A stretch of 64,000 nt of DNA, taken from contig NZ_RJAC01000022.1 of NCBI RefSeq assembly GCF_003999975.1, positions 62,001 through 126,000 of the forward strand, written 5' to 3'. Every line of letters starts with the position of its first letter. Position 1 is the first letter of the stretch. Below, one piece after another: positions 36,756-45,611 of this stretch. Source of the stretch: Actinoplanes solisilvae (GTDB taxonomy: Bacteria > Actinomycetota > Actinomycetes > Mycobacteriales > Micromonosporaceae). The position numbers and the translations under genes are program-made. Below the pieces are notes generated by a model that did not search any database, was not told the DNA's origin, and was given only the letters and a program-made list of their open reading frames with translations.

Positions 36756-38747
36756 ATGCGACGAAGCATCGCGACCGTCTCCGCGGCGGTGCTCGGCCTA
36801 GCCCTGATCACGCCAGGGGCCGCGCAAGCCGATCCGCTCTCACTCGCTCCGCCCACGCCGTCCGGCGGTGACCTGAGCCCGGCCGACAAGGCCTCGCTCG
36901 CCGCCGGCGTCGGCATCGCACCCAAGGCACCGTACGGGGCGAAGCCGAAGGGACCCAACCCGTACCTGGCCGAGGTCGCCGATCCGGCCAAGGTGGACTA
37001 CTCGGGCTGGGCGAACTACATGAAGGCCCAGGCGAAGGCGAAGACCGCGACCCGCGACAAGGCCGCCAAGGACGCGAAGGTCAACGCGGCCGCGGCCAAG
37101 CCCGCCGTCGTGGTCGACGAGGACGAGCTGCCCGGCACCAACGGCGGCAACGACATCCCGGTCAACGCGCAGCGCGTCACCGGTTACGGCACCGGCTCGG
37201 GCCAGTACCCCAACATCCGCATCCTCGGCAGCCTGGACAACGAGGTGGTCGGCACCCCGACCGTCGCGCCGGCGCCCGAGGACAACGGCTCCATCCCGCT
37301 CGCCGGCGCCACCGGGATCGGCACCGGCACCCAGAACGGCGCGGTCATCACGTCCGAGATCGGCGACGGCCCGCACGGCCGGCAGACCGGCGACGGCAGC
37401 AACGACTTCGACTTCTACAAGCTGACCGCACCGGCCGGCAAGGTGCTGACGCTCTCGACCGCCACCCCGACCGGGCCGCTCGACACTGTGCTGCAGCTGT
37501 TCGCGGCCGACGGCACGCTGGTCGCGGTCAACGACGACTTCACCGGCCTGGACAGCCGCATCAGCTACCGCGTCACCACCGCCGGGACGTACTACCTCGC
37601 GGTCGCGGCCTACGGCGGTCTGCCCGCCGACCCGTTCGACTCCGGCAGCGGCGGCGGCATCGGCGACCCCTCGCCGCCCACCGAGGGCCCGTACACCCTG
37701 ACCCTCACCTCCGGCGGCGTCGACAGCGACTTCTTCGCGGTCAAGCTGCGCGCCGGTGACATCATCGGCGGCTCGGTCACCGGCTCGGCGACCTACCTGA
37801 CCGTGTACGACACCGCGCCGCGCGAGGTGCACGGCTCGTTCCAGGACGCGTCGTTCATCTACCCGCTCGACTCGCCCCTGCCCGGCGGCGGCAACGCGGT
37901 CACCGACTACGTGGCGACCAAGGCCGGCTGGCACTACATCGGGGTGGCCAGTGGCTCCGGGGCGTACCAGATCACGGTCGAGGCATATCGCCCCGTGCTG
38001 CAGGGGGCCAAGCCGCAGCAGACGCTCTACCTGGACTTCGACGGTGCCCGGGTCAACACCGGGGTCTTCGGCGGTACGGGCAACGTCAACCTCACGCCGT
38101 TCGCGGCGTTCCTCACGAGCTGGGGCCTGACCCGCGCCGACGAGGACGCGGTGATCGACGCCGTGGTCGCCGGGGTGAACGAGAGCCTCAAGCACGACCT
38201 CGAAGCCAGCGGCCTGAACCCCAAGTTCAAGATCAAGATCGCGAACAGCAAGGACAACGCCGACCCGTGGGGCAAGGCGAACGTCAGCCGCGTCGTCGTC
38301 GGCGGCACCATCGCCGAGTCGGGCGTCGACACGATCGGCATCGCCCAGAGCATCGACCCCGGCAACTTCGAGACCGAGGAGACGGCCCTGGTCCTGCTCG
38401 ACGTGCTGAGCTCACCCGCCGGCTCGACACCGGCGTCGCTCAACACCTACCTGGGCCCGACCAGCGACCGCGTCAAGTTCGTCGCCCAGGGCCTGGCCAA
38501 CGTGATCTCGCACGAGGCCGGCCACTTCTTCGGCGACTTCCACACCGACAACCAGGACGCGCTGCCCAACCTGATGGACGCGGGCGGCACGGGCTTCGCC
38601 ACGCTCTTCGGCGTAGGCCCCGACGGCATCGGCGGCACCGCGGACGACATCGACGTCGACTTCGGCGACAGCGCGTTCCTGCCGGCCGAAGGCTTCGTAG
38701 GCACCGAGGACACCCTGGGCCGTATCGTCTTCGGCGTAACCAGCTAG
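36756..38747 (+). CDS. Secreted metzincin-like zinc metalloprotease with PPC domains
   Basis: 663 residues, GGGGGAA ribosome site. Signal peptide about 1-25 (ending GAAQA). After a Lys/Ala-rich propeptide-like part, two bacterial pre-peptidase (PPC) beta domains lie at about 215-320 (DFDFYKLTAPAGKVLTLSTA; YYLAVAAYGG) and 325-410. The catalytic domain starts near 420 (LYLDFDGARVN) and carries HEAGHFFGDFH at 586-596, an exact HExxHxxGxxH zinc motif, followed by NLMDAGG, which fits a Met-turn. It is exported and probably digests proteins outside the cell. The exact peptidase family is not assigned. Confidence 0.87.
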   Translation: MRRSIATVSAAVLGLALITPGAAQADPLSLAPPTPSGGDLSPADKASLAAGVGIAPKAPYGAKPKGPNPYLAEVADPAKVDYSGWANYMKAQAKAKTATRDKAAKDAKVNAAAAKPAVVVDEDELPGTNGGNDIPVNAQRVTGYGTGSGQYPNIRILGSLDNEVVGTPTVAPAPEDNGSIPLAGATGIGTGTQNGAVITSEIGDGPHGRQTGDGSNDFDFYKLTAPAGKVLTLSTATPTGPLDTVLQLFAADGTLVAVNDDFTGLDSRISYRVTTAGTYYLAVAAYGGLPADPFDSGSGGGIGDPSPPTEGPYTLTLTSGGVDSDFFAVKLRAGDIIGGSVTGSATYLTVYDTAPREVHGSFQDASFIYPLDSPLPGGGNAVTDYVATKAGWHYIGVASGSGAYQITVEAYRPVLQGAKPQQTLYLDFDGARVNTGVFGGTGNVNLTPFAAFLTSWGLTRADEDAVIDAVVAGVNESLKHDLEASGLNPKFKIKIANSKDNADPWGKANVSRVVVGGTIAESGVDTIGIAQSIDPGNFETEETALVLLDVLSSPAGSTPASLNTYLGPTSDRVKFVAQGLANVISHEAGHFFGDFHTDNQDALPNLMDAGGTGFATLFGVGPDGIGGTADDIDVDFGDSAFLPAEGFVGTEDTLGRIVFGVTS

Positions 38748-38773
38748 ACCAGCACTGTTGCGCAGCCGATCCG

Positions 38774-38811
38774 GGCCGGCGGGCGGTGGTTCCCCCCACC
38801 ACCCGCCGGCC
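38774..38811. terminator. 16-bp hairpin between convergent protease and MFS genes
   Basis: GGCCGGCGGGCGGTGG (38774-38789) pairs with CCACCACCCGCCGGCC (38796-38811), one mismatch, 6-base loop, then GGTTTC. It lies 26 bases after the protease stop and ahead of the MFS stop, so it can serve both. Confidence 0.85.
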
Positions 38812-38838
38812 GGTTTCACGCGGAGCGGGTGGCCGGGC

Positions 38839-40317
38839 TCAGTGAGCGACGACAGGTGCGGCGTCGGGATCGATCTCCAGGGGCCCGCTGCGGAAGGTGA
38901 CGGCGGCGATGACGGCGCAGAGGACGAAGAGGCCGGCAGACCACCAGAAGACAGCGTGGTAGCTGTCGAGGGCCGCGAGCGGTGCGGTTCGCGGGCCGGC
39001 CCCGTGACCGGCCAAATAGCCGGTGGCGGCGGAGGCGGCGAAGGAGCTGAGGAGGGCGGTGCCGATGGAACCGCCGATCTGCTGGGCGGTGTTGATCATT
39101 GCGGAGGCGACGCCGGCGTCGTGGTGCCGCACGCCTGAGGTGGCGGCGTTCTGGGCCGGGGCGAAGATCAGTCCCATGCCGAAGCCGGTGACGAGCTGGC
39201 CGGGTAGCACGCCGGTGAGATAGCTGGAGTCCAGGTCGAGCCGGGTGAGTAAGAGCATTCCGGCGGCGGCAAGCAGCGCGCCGGCGGTGATCAGCGGCCG
39301 GGGCCCAAGGCGCGGGGTGAATATCGAGCCCATGGTGGCCGCGGTGATCACCGTCGTGGCCATCATGGGAAGGAAGGCCAGGCCGGACTGGATCGGCGTG
39401 AAGCTGAGGATGCCGGTCAGGTAGTAGGTGAGGAACAGGAACACGCCGAAGATGGCGCCGCCGGCGATCGCGACCGACACGTAGGAGCCGCCGCGGTTGC
39501 GGTCGAGTACGACCCGCAGCGGCATCAGCGGGTGCGCGACGCGGCGCTCAATGGCCACGAATGAAGTCAGGATGACCACGCCCGCGACGATGAAGCCCCA
39601 CGTCAGCGGGTTGCTCCATCCGTCGGTCTCGGCGTTGCCAAGGCCGTAGACCAGTGCGGCCAGGCCGGCGACGGCGGTGACAACACCGGGCCAGTCCATC
39701 CGGTTGCGGTTCTGCACGGGCTCGTCGCTCAGTTTGAAGACCGCAGCGAGCGCGGCCAGGACGGCAAAGGCGAGGTTCACGTAGAGGCACCAGCGCCAGG
39801 AGGCGTACTCGGTCAGCAGTCCACCGAGCAGCAGGCCGACGGCGCCGCCGGCGCCGGCGATCGCGCCGAAGACGGCGAAGGCCTTGCCGCGTTCGGCGGC
39901 GTCGGTGAAGGTGATCGACAGCAGCGACAACGCGGCCGGTGCGAGCGCGGCGCCGAACGCACCTTGCAGGATGCGGGCGATGATCAGCATCTCGATGCCG
40001 TTCGCGGCGCCCCCGAGCGCGGAGGCGAGGGCGAACCCGGCGAGGCCGATCAGGAATATCTTCTTGCGGCCGAAGGAGTCCGACAGCCGTCCGCCGAGCA
40101 GGAGCAGGCCGCCGAACGCGAGGGCGTAGCCGGTGACCACCCATTGCCGGTCGGAGTCGGTGAAGCCGAGGTCGTGCTGAGCGGTGGGCAATGCGATGTT
40201 CACGATCGTCGAGTCCAGCACCACCATCAGCTGGGCCAGCGCCAAAACGCCCAGGGCCCACCACCGGCCCGGATGCCGTTGCCGGGCTGGAATTTGCGCC
40301 TGGTTCGTCGTCGTCAT
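38839..40317 (-). CDS. MFS drug exporter, DHA2 (EmrB/QacA) type
   Basis: 492 residues, about 14 membrane helices. Signature motif C-like LDSTIVNIALPTAQHDLGF in helix 1, motif A GGRLSDSFGRKKIF and RILQGAFGAALAPAALSLL are typical of DHA2 exporters. The ATG giving MTTTNQAQIP was chosen because the family N-terminus begins there. It is divergent from a TetR gene whose product probably represses it, and would expel toxic organic compounds. The ligand is unknown. Confidence 0.93.
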   Translation of the reverse strand: MTTTNQAQIPARQRHPGRWWALGVLALAQLMVVLDSTIVNIALPTAQHDLGFTDSDRQWVVTGYALAFGGLLLLGGRLSDSFGRKKIFLIGLAGFALASALGGAANGIEMLIIARILQGAFGAALAPAALSLLSITFTDAAERGKAFAVFGAIAGAGGAVGLLLGGLLTEYASWRWCLYVNLAFAVLAALAAVFKLSDEPVQNRNRMDWPGVVTAVAGLAALVYGLGNAETDGWSNPLTWGFIVAGVVILTSFVAIERRVAHPLMPLRVVLDRNRGGSYVSVAIAGGAIFGVFLFLTYYLTGILSFTPIQSGLAFLPMMATTVITAATMGSIFTPRLGPRPLITAGALLAAAGMLLLTRLDLDSSYLTGVLPGQLVTGFGMGLIFAPAQNAATSGVRHHDAGVASAMINTAQQIGGSIGTALLSSFAASAATGYLAGHGAGPRTAPLAALDSYHAVFWWSAGLFVLCAVIAAVTFRSGPLEIDPDAAPVVAH

Positions 40318-40389
40318 GGTCGTCCTTCGCGAAGTTAAGTGGAGATGGTTCCTCCGCATCGCGACGTTAGTAGCTGATTTGAGGCCCTG

Positions 40390-40440
40390 CCTCCGTTTGT
40401 TCGGGAGGTCACAGAAAGGGAGCACAGTCCTCCGCTTGTT
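40390..40440. promoter_or_regulatory. Direct repeat CCTCCG(T/C)TTGTT, candidate TetR operator
   Basis: CCTCCGTTTGTT at 40390-40401 and CCTCCGCTTGTT at 40429-40440, in the MFS/TetR intergenic region. The first copy is followed by CGGGAGG, giving a partial dyad. Which gene they control is inferred from position. Confidence 0.35.
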
Positions 40441-40451
40441 ACTCTCCGGAT

Positions 40452-41147
40452 ATGACCAGCACCCATCAGCCTGCTGAGAGCACCGGCCGGCCGCTGCGCC
40501 GCGACGCCGAACGAAATCGGGAGCGGATCATCGCGGCTGCCCGCGCCGTGTTCGCGACGCGCGGTCTCGCCGCGACGCTTGACGACGTGGCGCATCACGC
40601 CGGCGTCGGCATCGGCACCGTGTACCGGCGTTTCCCGAGCAAGGAAGCGCTTGTGGAAGCCGCCCTGGACGAGCGGCTCGACGAGCTCGCGGCGACGGTC
40701 GAGGCCGCGTTGGAGGCGCCCACCGGCTGGGACGGCCTCACTGGGCTGCTGCGTCAGGTCGCCGAGATGCACGCTGCCGACCGCGGTCTGCGCGACCTCG
40801 CCTTGGGCGGCGGCTGGACCATGGGGCACCACGAGCGGATCGGCACGCGGATGGTCCCGTTGATCACACGGCTCATCGAGCGTGCTCAGGCGGAGGGCTC
40901 GCTGCGCGAGGACGTCACCGCGGCGGACGTGCCGCTGATTCTGATGATGATCAGCGAGGTGGCTCTGCACAGCCATCCGGTGCGGCCGGACGCCTACGCA
41001 CGGTACCTGCAACTGCTCATCGACGGCCTCCGCCGGTCGCCCGACCACGGCGACCTGGGACGGGCACTGAGCCAGGACGATGTCGACGCTGTCGCCCTTC
41101 ACTGGCTGCCGAGCAGCGAGTCACGGCGCGCGCCCTCGCCGTCCTGA
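40452..41147 (+). CDS. TetR-family transcriptional regulator
   Basis: 231 residues. DNA-binding domain about 20-65 (ERIIAAARAVFATRGLAATLDDVAHHAGVGIGTVYRRFPSKEALVEAAL). The C-terminal ligand domain is diverse and has a MMISEVALHSHPVRPDAYARYLQLLIDGLR ending seen in many regulators of exporters. Divergent from the DHA2 exporter with 134 bases between starts, so it is probably its local repressor. Confidence 0.93.
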   Translation: MTSTHQPAESTGRPLRRDAERNRERIIAAARAVFATRGLAATLDDVAHHAGVGIGTVYRRFPSKEALVEAALDERLDELAATVEAALEAPTGWDGLTGLLRQVAEMHAADRGLRDLALGGGWTMGHHERIGTRMVPLITRLIERAQAEGSLREDVTAADVPLILMMISEVALHSHPVRPDAYARYLQLLIDGLRRSPDHGDLGRALSQDDVDAVALHWLPSSESRRAPSPS

Positions 41148-41160
41148 CATGACGCGAGTG

Positions 41161-41493
41161 CTAATCCTTCAGGGCGGCTTCCACGTCCGAATACAGGGCG
41201 AGGTAATCGGTCAGACCCAGCGTGTCGAAGAGGCGGCGCAGGAAGCCCGAGGGGGCGGCCAGGCGCACCCAGCCGTCGCGTTCGGTGGCGCGGCCGTGGG
41301 CGGTGACCAGGACGCCGACGCCCATCGAGTCGCAGAAGTCCAGGCCCGAGACGTCGACGACAACCCTGGGGGAGGGGCGTTCGACGAGCCGGGAAAGGTT
41401 CGCCTTGAGGGCGGGCGCGGTGTCGATGTCGAGGGAACCTCGCAGCACCAGCACGGCCGTGTTCGGCGGGTGGTGCGCGACCGAGACCTGCAT
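41161..41493 (-). CDS. STAS-domain anti-sigma factor antagonist
   Basis: 110 residues, a complete STAS fold: VLVLRGSLDIDTAPALKANLSRLV, then VVVDVSGLDFCDSMGVGVLVTAHGRA with the phosphorylatable S56. Such proteins bind anti-sigma kinases and release a sigma factor in a partner switch. No kinase or sigma gene is adjacent. The ATG before QVSVAHH starts the fold; the longer in-frame reading is Arg/His-rich and unlikely. A promoter-like element (41567-41599) shared with the che operon stands 74 bases upstream. Confidence 0.9.
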   Translation of the reverse strand: MQVSVAHHPPNTAVLVLRGSLDIDTAPALKANLSRLVERPSPRVVVDVSGLDFCDSMGVGVLVTAHGRATERDGWVRLAAPSGFLRRLFDTLGLTDYLALYSDVEAALKD

Positions 41494-41566
41494 GGCGTGT
41501 CGCTTTCGGTGGTGACAGCGGGGGCGGGGGTGGCGCTGCATCGATCGAACGGACGGGTTGGTAGGT

Positions 41567-41599
41567 CTCACCCTAGGCGAGCCCGCCCCCGATAGCCGA
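41567..41599 (-). promoter_or_regulatory. Putative promoter element, second copy (TCGGCTATC - N - CTCGCCTAGGGTGAG)
   Basis: Minus-strand TCGGCTATC and CTAGGGTGAG with 14-15 bases between them, matching the element in front of the che operon at 9740-9773. It precedes the STAS gene. It could also act on the divergent peroxiredoxin gene, whose start is 29 bases away. Confidence 0.45.
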
Positions 41600-41627
41600 A
41601 TCGTCTACCGGGCAGTAAGTTGCTTGC

Positions 41628-42098
41628 GTGAGCATTCAGGCAGGTGACATCGTCGATGATTTCGAGCTCCCCGACCAGGACGGCGCACCCCGTCGGCTGA
41701 GCACCCTGCTGGCCGACGGCCCGGTGGTTCTGTTCTTCTACCCGGCCGCACTGAGCTCGGGCTGCACCGCCGAGGCCTGCAACTTCCGCGACCTGGCGGC
41801 CGAGTTCCGCGAGGCCGGCGCCCAGCGGGTCGGCATCAGCCGCGACCTTCCCGCCCGCCAGAAGCAGTTCGCCGACAAACACGGCTTCGACTACCCCCTG
41901 CTCAGCGACCCCGACTACGCCGTCGCCTCCGCACTCGGCGTCAAGCGCAAGCTCCCCCTGGGCCCCCTGAGCACCAAGCGTATGACCTTCGTGATCGACA
42001 CCGACCGCCGTGTCCTGGAGGTAATCCACTCTGAGAGGAACATGAACGACCACGCGGCCCGCGCACTCGAGGTCGTCGCGGCGCGAAAGGCAGCCTGA
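41628..42098 (+). CDS. Thioredoxin-dependent peroxiredoxin (BCP/PrxQ type)
   Basis: 156 residues from GTG. The peroxidatic C46 and resolving C51 lie five apart in SSGCTAEACNFRD, the mark of atypical two-Cys PrxQ enzymes. FELPDQDGAPRRLSTLL and FVIDTDRRVLEVI complete the fold. It reduces peroxides using thioredoxin, in the cytosol. Divergent from the STAS gene, 134 bases apart. Confidence 0.95.
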   Translation: MSIQAGDIVDDFELPDQDGAPRRLSTLLADGPVVLFFYPAALSSGCTAEACNFRDLAAEFREAGAQRVGISRDLPARQKQFADKHGFDYPLLSDPDYAVASALGVKRKLPLGPLSTKRMTFVIDTDRRVLEVIHSERNMNDHAARALEVVAARKAA

Positions 42099-42166
42099 CC
42101 CGAAGCCACGCCGCGCCCGCACGCCTACATGCTCTTCCGCGAGTTCGTCGAGACCGGCACTGGTCT

Positions 42167-42190
42167 CCGCCGGCGTCGGTCCGCCGGCGG
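42167..42190. terminator. 9-bp hairpin between convergent peroxiredoxin and WYL genes
   Basis: CCGCCGGCG (42167-42175) pairs with CGCCGGCGG (42182-42190), 6-base loop. Confidence 0.65.
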
Positions 42191-42222
42191 GGCAGGCCCG
42201 CGCCGACGTCAGCAAGCTGCGG

Positions 42223-42918
42223 TCACAGGTCGGCGACGGCCTCAGCGGTGGCGGGCGGCGTACCGACGGCTTCGACGGGGATGCGTGCGGCCGGCAGCTT
42301 CGTCAGGTGCGCCGCGCCCACCCGATCAAGCCGGAACCAGCGAATAGCTTGACGGCTGCGGCAATGCCCGACGAGATACCAGTGCCCCCGGGTGCGGGCC
42401 AGCAGCACCGGATCGACGTGCCGCCGCGTCGGTGAGTCGTCCCTCGAGCGGTAGTGCACCACGAGCACGCGCTGCTCATGCAACGCCTGCTCGATCGCGC
42501 GCCGGATGCGGGCGTCCCCCGGGGCGTCGGCCTGGTCGATCCACACACGCTCGTTCAGCGCGTTCGCGTGCTCCCGCGCCCGCCCGTCCATCACACCGAG
42601 GATCTTGACCAGCGCGGCGCGGGCATGACTCTCGAAGGGCTGCCCCCGGTGAGCAGCCACCGCAGCCGCAAGCCCCGAGACCTCAGCGTCCGTGAAGTTC
42701 ACCGGCGGCATCGTCGCCGCCGCCTCGACGACATATCCGCCCCCCGGTCCCGGCCGCGCCCACACCGGAAAGCCCCCGTGCTGCAGCGCCGAGACGTCGC
42801 GCTTGATCGTCCGAACACTGACCTCAAAAATTTCGGCAAGCCGCTCCGCCGAACGCCCCAAGGCCCCCGCGCGCCGCAGTTCCTCCCGCAATGCGTACAG
42901 CCGATCGGTTCGGTTCAC
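42223..42918 (-). CDS. WYL-domain transcriptional regulator (YafY/DeoR-like helix-turn-helix)
   Basis: 231 residues from GTG (NRTDRLYALREELRRAG), the usual start of the family. The N-terminal helix-turn-helix (LAEIFEVSVRTIKRDVSALQHGGFPVWARPGPGGGY) is followed by a WYL ligand domain at about 130-220 (VVHYRSRDDSPTRRHVDPVLLARTRGHWYLVGHC). Divergent from the hydrolase gene with 49 bases between, so it probably controls it through the repeats at 42928-42967. Confidence 0.93.
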   Translation of the reverse strand: MNRTDRLYALREELRRAGALGRSAERLAEIFEVSVRTIKRDVSALQHGGFPVWARPGPGGGYVVEAAATMPPVNFTDAEVSGLAAAVAAHRGQPFESHARAALVKILGVMDGRAREHANALNERVWIDQADAPGDARIRRAIEQALHEQRVLVVHYRSRDDSPTRRHVDPVLLARTRGHWYLVGHCRSRQAIRWFRLDRVGAAHLTKLPAARIPVEAVGTPPATAEAVADL

Positions 42919-42927
42919 CCGGAAATA

Positions 42928-42967
42928 GTGACATGCCGGTGACACTCACGCCCGCGACGATGTCGTC
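42928..42967. promoter_or_regulatory. Direct repeats GTGACA (11 bp apart) and GACGA-N2-TCGTC dyad
   Basis: GTGACA at 42928 and 42939, one helical turn apart, and an inverted repeat at 42956-42967 ending at the hydrolase ATG. Position between a WYL regulator and its divergent partner suggests an operator. Confidence 0.35.
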
Positions 42968-43672
42968 ATGAAACCTTCAGCCGATCCGATTCTGTTCCTC
43001 AGCGGTGCCGGTCTCGCCGCCTGGATCTGGGACGACGTGCGCCGCGATCTCGCCGGGAGCCGGCAGACCCTGGTCGCTGTTCGCCCCACGAACGACCGGG
43101 CCAGGCTCGCCGACTATGCCCGGGCGGCCGTCGACTCGGCGCCGCCCGGCCGCTTCGCGATCGTCGCGCATTCCTCCGGCGGCGTCATCGGCTCAGAGAT
43201 CGTTCGGCAGACACCCGATCGGGTCAGCGCCTTCCTGGCGCTGACCGCCGTGATCCCGTCCCCGGGCGAATCGTTCCTCTCGGCGATGCCGCGACCGACC
43301 CGCTGGTTGCTGAACGCCGCGATGCGCCTTGCCGGAACCCGCCCGCCCGACTCGGCGGTCAGGCGCGGTATCGCCCACGGCCTGAATGAGCGGGTCGCCG
43401 ACCACATCGTCACCGACTTCACCCCCGAGTCGCCCCACCTCTACCGCGACCGGACCACCCCCGGCGAGTGGACCGCCCCACGCGGTTACCTGCACACCAC
43501 GAAAGACCGCGAACTACCGATCGCCCTGCAACGGCAATGCGCGAAGAACCTAGGCACCGCTTGGCAGGACGAGCTGAATACAGGCCACCTGCCGATGCTC
43601 GAAGACCACAGATCAGTGGCCGGTTCCATCACGCGTTTCCTGAATCATGCGCTGCTGGCCGGAACCCCTTGA
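42968..43672 (+). CDS. Alpha/beta hydrolase
   Basis: 234 residues. Oxyanion region ILFLSGAGLAAWIWDDV; nucleophile S69 in IVAHSSGGVIG; catalytic His in LNTGHLPMLEDH near the end. Resembles small esterase/salicylate-esterase-like hydrolases found next to YafY regulators. Cytosolic; substrate unknown. A strong terminator follows 195 bases downstream. Confidence 0.9.
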   Translation: MKPSADPILFLSGAGLAAWIWDDVRRDLAGSRQTLVAVRPTNDRARLADYARAAVDSAPPGRFAIVAHSSGGVIGSEIVRQTPDRVSAFLALTAVIPSPGESFLSAMPRPTRWLLNAAMRLAGTRPPDSAVRRGIAHGLNERVADHIVTDFTPESPHLYRDRTTPGEWTAPRGYLHTTKDRELPIALQRQCAKNLGTAWQDELNTGHLPMLEDHRSVAGSITRFLNHALLAGTP

Positions 43673-43866
43673 AGGGCGCGAAGCGTCCGGCCCGAACCGG
43701 CACGGTGCGAACGCGCAACCCACCACCCAGGCCCGCCCGGGTGACGCGCAGACACCTGAACCAGAGCGCGGAAGCCGATCTACGCCCCGCCAGGGGATCA
43801 CTCAGCCCGAGATGCAATCAGAGACGGGCGCAACCAGACTCCTGGCCGTGACTGACCACGATGCAA

Positions 43867-43910
43867 GGCTGAGGCCGGGGTGGAATTTGAAATTCCACCC
43901 GGCCTCAGCC
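43867..43910. terminator. Long bidirectional hairpin terminator (about 21-bp stem)
   Basis: GGCTGAGGCCGGGGTGGAATTT (43867-43888) pairs with AAATTCCACCCGGCCTCAGCC (43890-43910), one bulged G. It lies between the convergent hydrolase and zwf genes and is 13 bases past the zwf stop. Confidence 0.9.
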
Positions 43911-43923
43911 GTCAAAGCGCAAG

Positions 43924-45417
43924 TTAAAGGCTGTTCTTCCAGGCCCGCCCACTACGCCCGATCAGGCGGTCAGCATCGGCGGGCCCCCACGAAGCAGCCT
44001 CATAAGTAGGAATAGGAGAGTTGTCCTGAGCCCAGTGCTCGATGATCGGGTCGACAATCCGCCAGCACTGCTCAACCTCGTCGGTACGGATGAATAGCGT
44101 AGGGTCACCCAGCAGCGCGTCCAGCAGCAGACGCTCGTACGCCTCAGGAGACTCCTCGGCGAACGTCTGCTCGTACGAGAAGTCCATGCTCGCCGTGCGA
44201 ACCCGGAACGAGTGCCCCGGCACCTTGGCCCCGAACCGCAGCGAGATCCCCTCGTTGGGCTGAATGCGAAGAATCAACGCGTCAGCTTCGAGACCGGTCA
44301 GCTGGTCCTGCGGAATGGGCAGGTGCGGCGGCCGCTGGAACTGCAATGCCACCTCGGTGACCCGGGCCGGCAGCCTCTTTCCCGTACGGACGTAGAACGG
44401 CACCCCCGCCCAGCGCCAGTTGTCGACGTTCAGCCGCATAGCCGCGTACGTCTCAGTTCGAGACAGCGGATCCACCCCGACTTCTTCGCGGTAGCCCGCC
44501 ATCAGATCGTCGCGCGTGCCGCCTCGCGTGTACTGCCCGCGCACCGCCAGGTCGGCGATGTCGCGGTTCGTAGGAAGCCGGATCGCCTGGAGCAGTTTCA
44601 CCTTCTCGTTGCGCAGCCCCTCAGCTTCGAACGAGGCGGGCGGCTCCATCAGCGCGAGCGCCAGCACCTGCAGCACGTGGTTCTGCACGATGTCGCGCAT
44701 CGCTCCCGCGCGCTCGTAGAACCCGCCCCGCGTGCCGACCCCCAGCGTCTCGGCCACCGTGATCTGCACGTGGTCGACCCACGACCGGTCCCAGATCGGC
44801 TGGAAGATCGAGTTGGCGAATCGGAGCGCCAGCACGTTCTGCACCGTGTCTTTGCCCAGGTAGTGGTCGATGCGGAAGACCTGGGACTCGTCGAACGCGC
44901 CGTGCACCACCGCGTCCAGTTCCCGTGCCGTCGGCAGGTCGCGCCCGTACGGCTTCTCGATGACCAGCCGGGAGAACGAGCCTTCGCGCGCGTGGTTGAG
45001 CCCCGCACCGGCCAGCCCGTTGATCACCGGTTCGAAGGCCTCGGCCGGGGTGGACAGGTAGAACAGGCGGTTTCCGGACGTGCCGCGCGATGCGTCGAGC
45101 TCATCGAGGGTCTCGGCGAGGCGCTTGTACGTGTCCGGGTCGTCGTACCCGCCCGAAACATAGCGGATGCCGCCCTGCAGCTGCGGCTTGTCGAGCAGGG
45201 TGCGCTCGCCGAGCGCGCTGGCCGCGAACTCCTCGTCGGCCATCGGCGTGCGAGCGACGCCGACCAGGGCGAACTGGCCGGGCAGGCGACTGTGCCGGGC
45301 GAGGCTCTCCACGGCCGGGAGGAGCTTTCGCCGGGTGAGGTCGCCCGAGGCGCCGAAGATCACCAGGGTGGCGGGTGGGGCGCTGCGCTCCTGAATGAGC
45401 TGAGGGGCGTTGTCCAT
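43924..45417 (-). CDS. zwf: Glucose-6-phosphate 1-dehydrogenase
   Basis: 497 residues. NADP-binding GASGDLTRRKLLPA near the N-terminus and the catalytic RIDHYLGKDTVQNVLALRFAN are diagnostic. The ATG (DNAPQLIQERS) has GGAGGA upstream and matches the usual family length. It catalyses the first oxidative step of the pentose phosphate pathway. It is not next to tal, tkt or gnd here, so it is probably the second zwf copy or an isolated locus; this is inference. Confidence 0.97.
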   Translation of the reverse strand: MDNAPQLIQERSAPPATLVIFGASGDLTRRKLLPAVESLARHSRLPGQFALVGVARTPMADEEFAASALGERTLLDKPQLQGGIRYVSGGYDDPDTYKRLAETLDELDASRGTSGNRLFYLSTPAEAFEPVINGLAGAGLNHAREGSFSRLVIEKPYGRDLPTARELDAVVHGAFDESQVFRIDHYLGKDTVQNVLALRFANSIFQPIWDRSWVDHVQITVAETLGVGTRGGFYERAGAMRDIVQNHVLQVLALALMEPPASFEAEGLRNEKVKLLQAIRLPTNRDIADLAVRGQYTRGGTRDDLMAGYREEVGVDPLSRTETYAAMRLNVDNWRWAGVPFYVRTGKRLPARVTEVALQFQRPPHLPIPQDQLTGLEADALILRIQPNEGISLRFGAKVPGHSFRVRTASMDFSYEQTFAEESPEAYERLLLDALLGDPTLFIRTDEVEQCWRIVDPIIEHWAQDNSPIPTYEAASWGPADADRLIGRSGRAWKNSL

Positions 45418-45611
45418 GGTTCTGCGTGTCCTCCGACCGTCGAGACCGTCCGGGAAGACACTACGCAGAGTTGGTCCGGAACGGTTCATATCCATCTCCT
45501 GATGCGACCAGGGATACACCGACAAAAGTGGCAAACTGGGGGGCAAAGGCTTCAGCCCGTTTTTGGGTGGCGGGCGAGGCGGTTGGATGGGCGTGCACCC
45601 GAGGGGGACCC

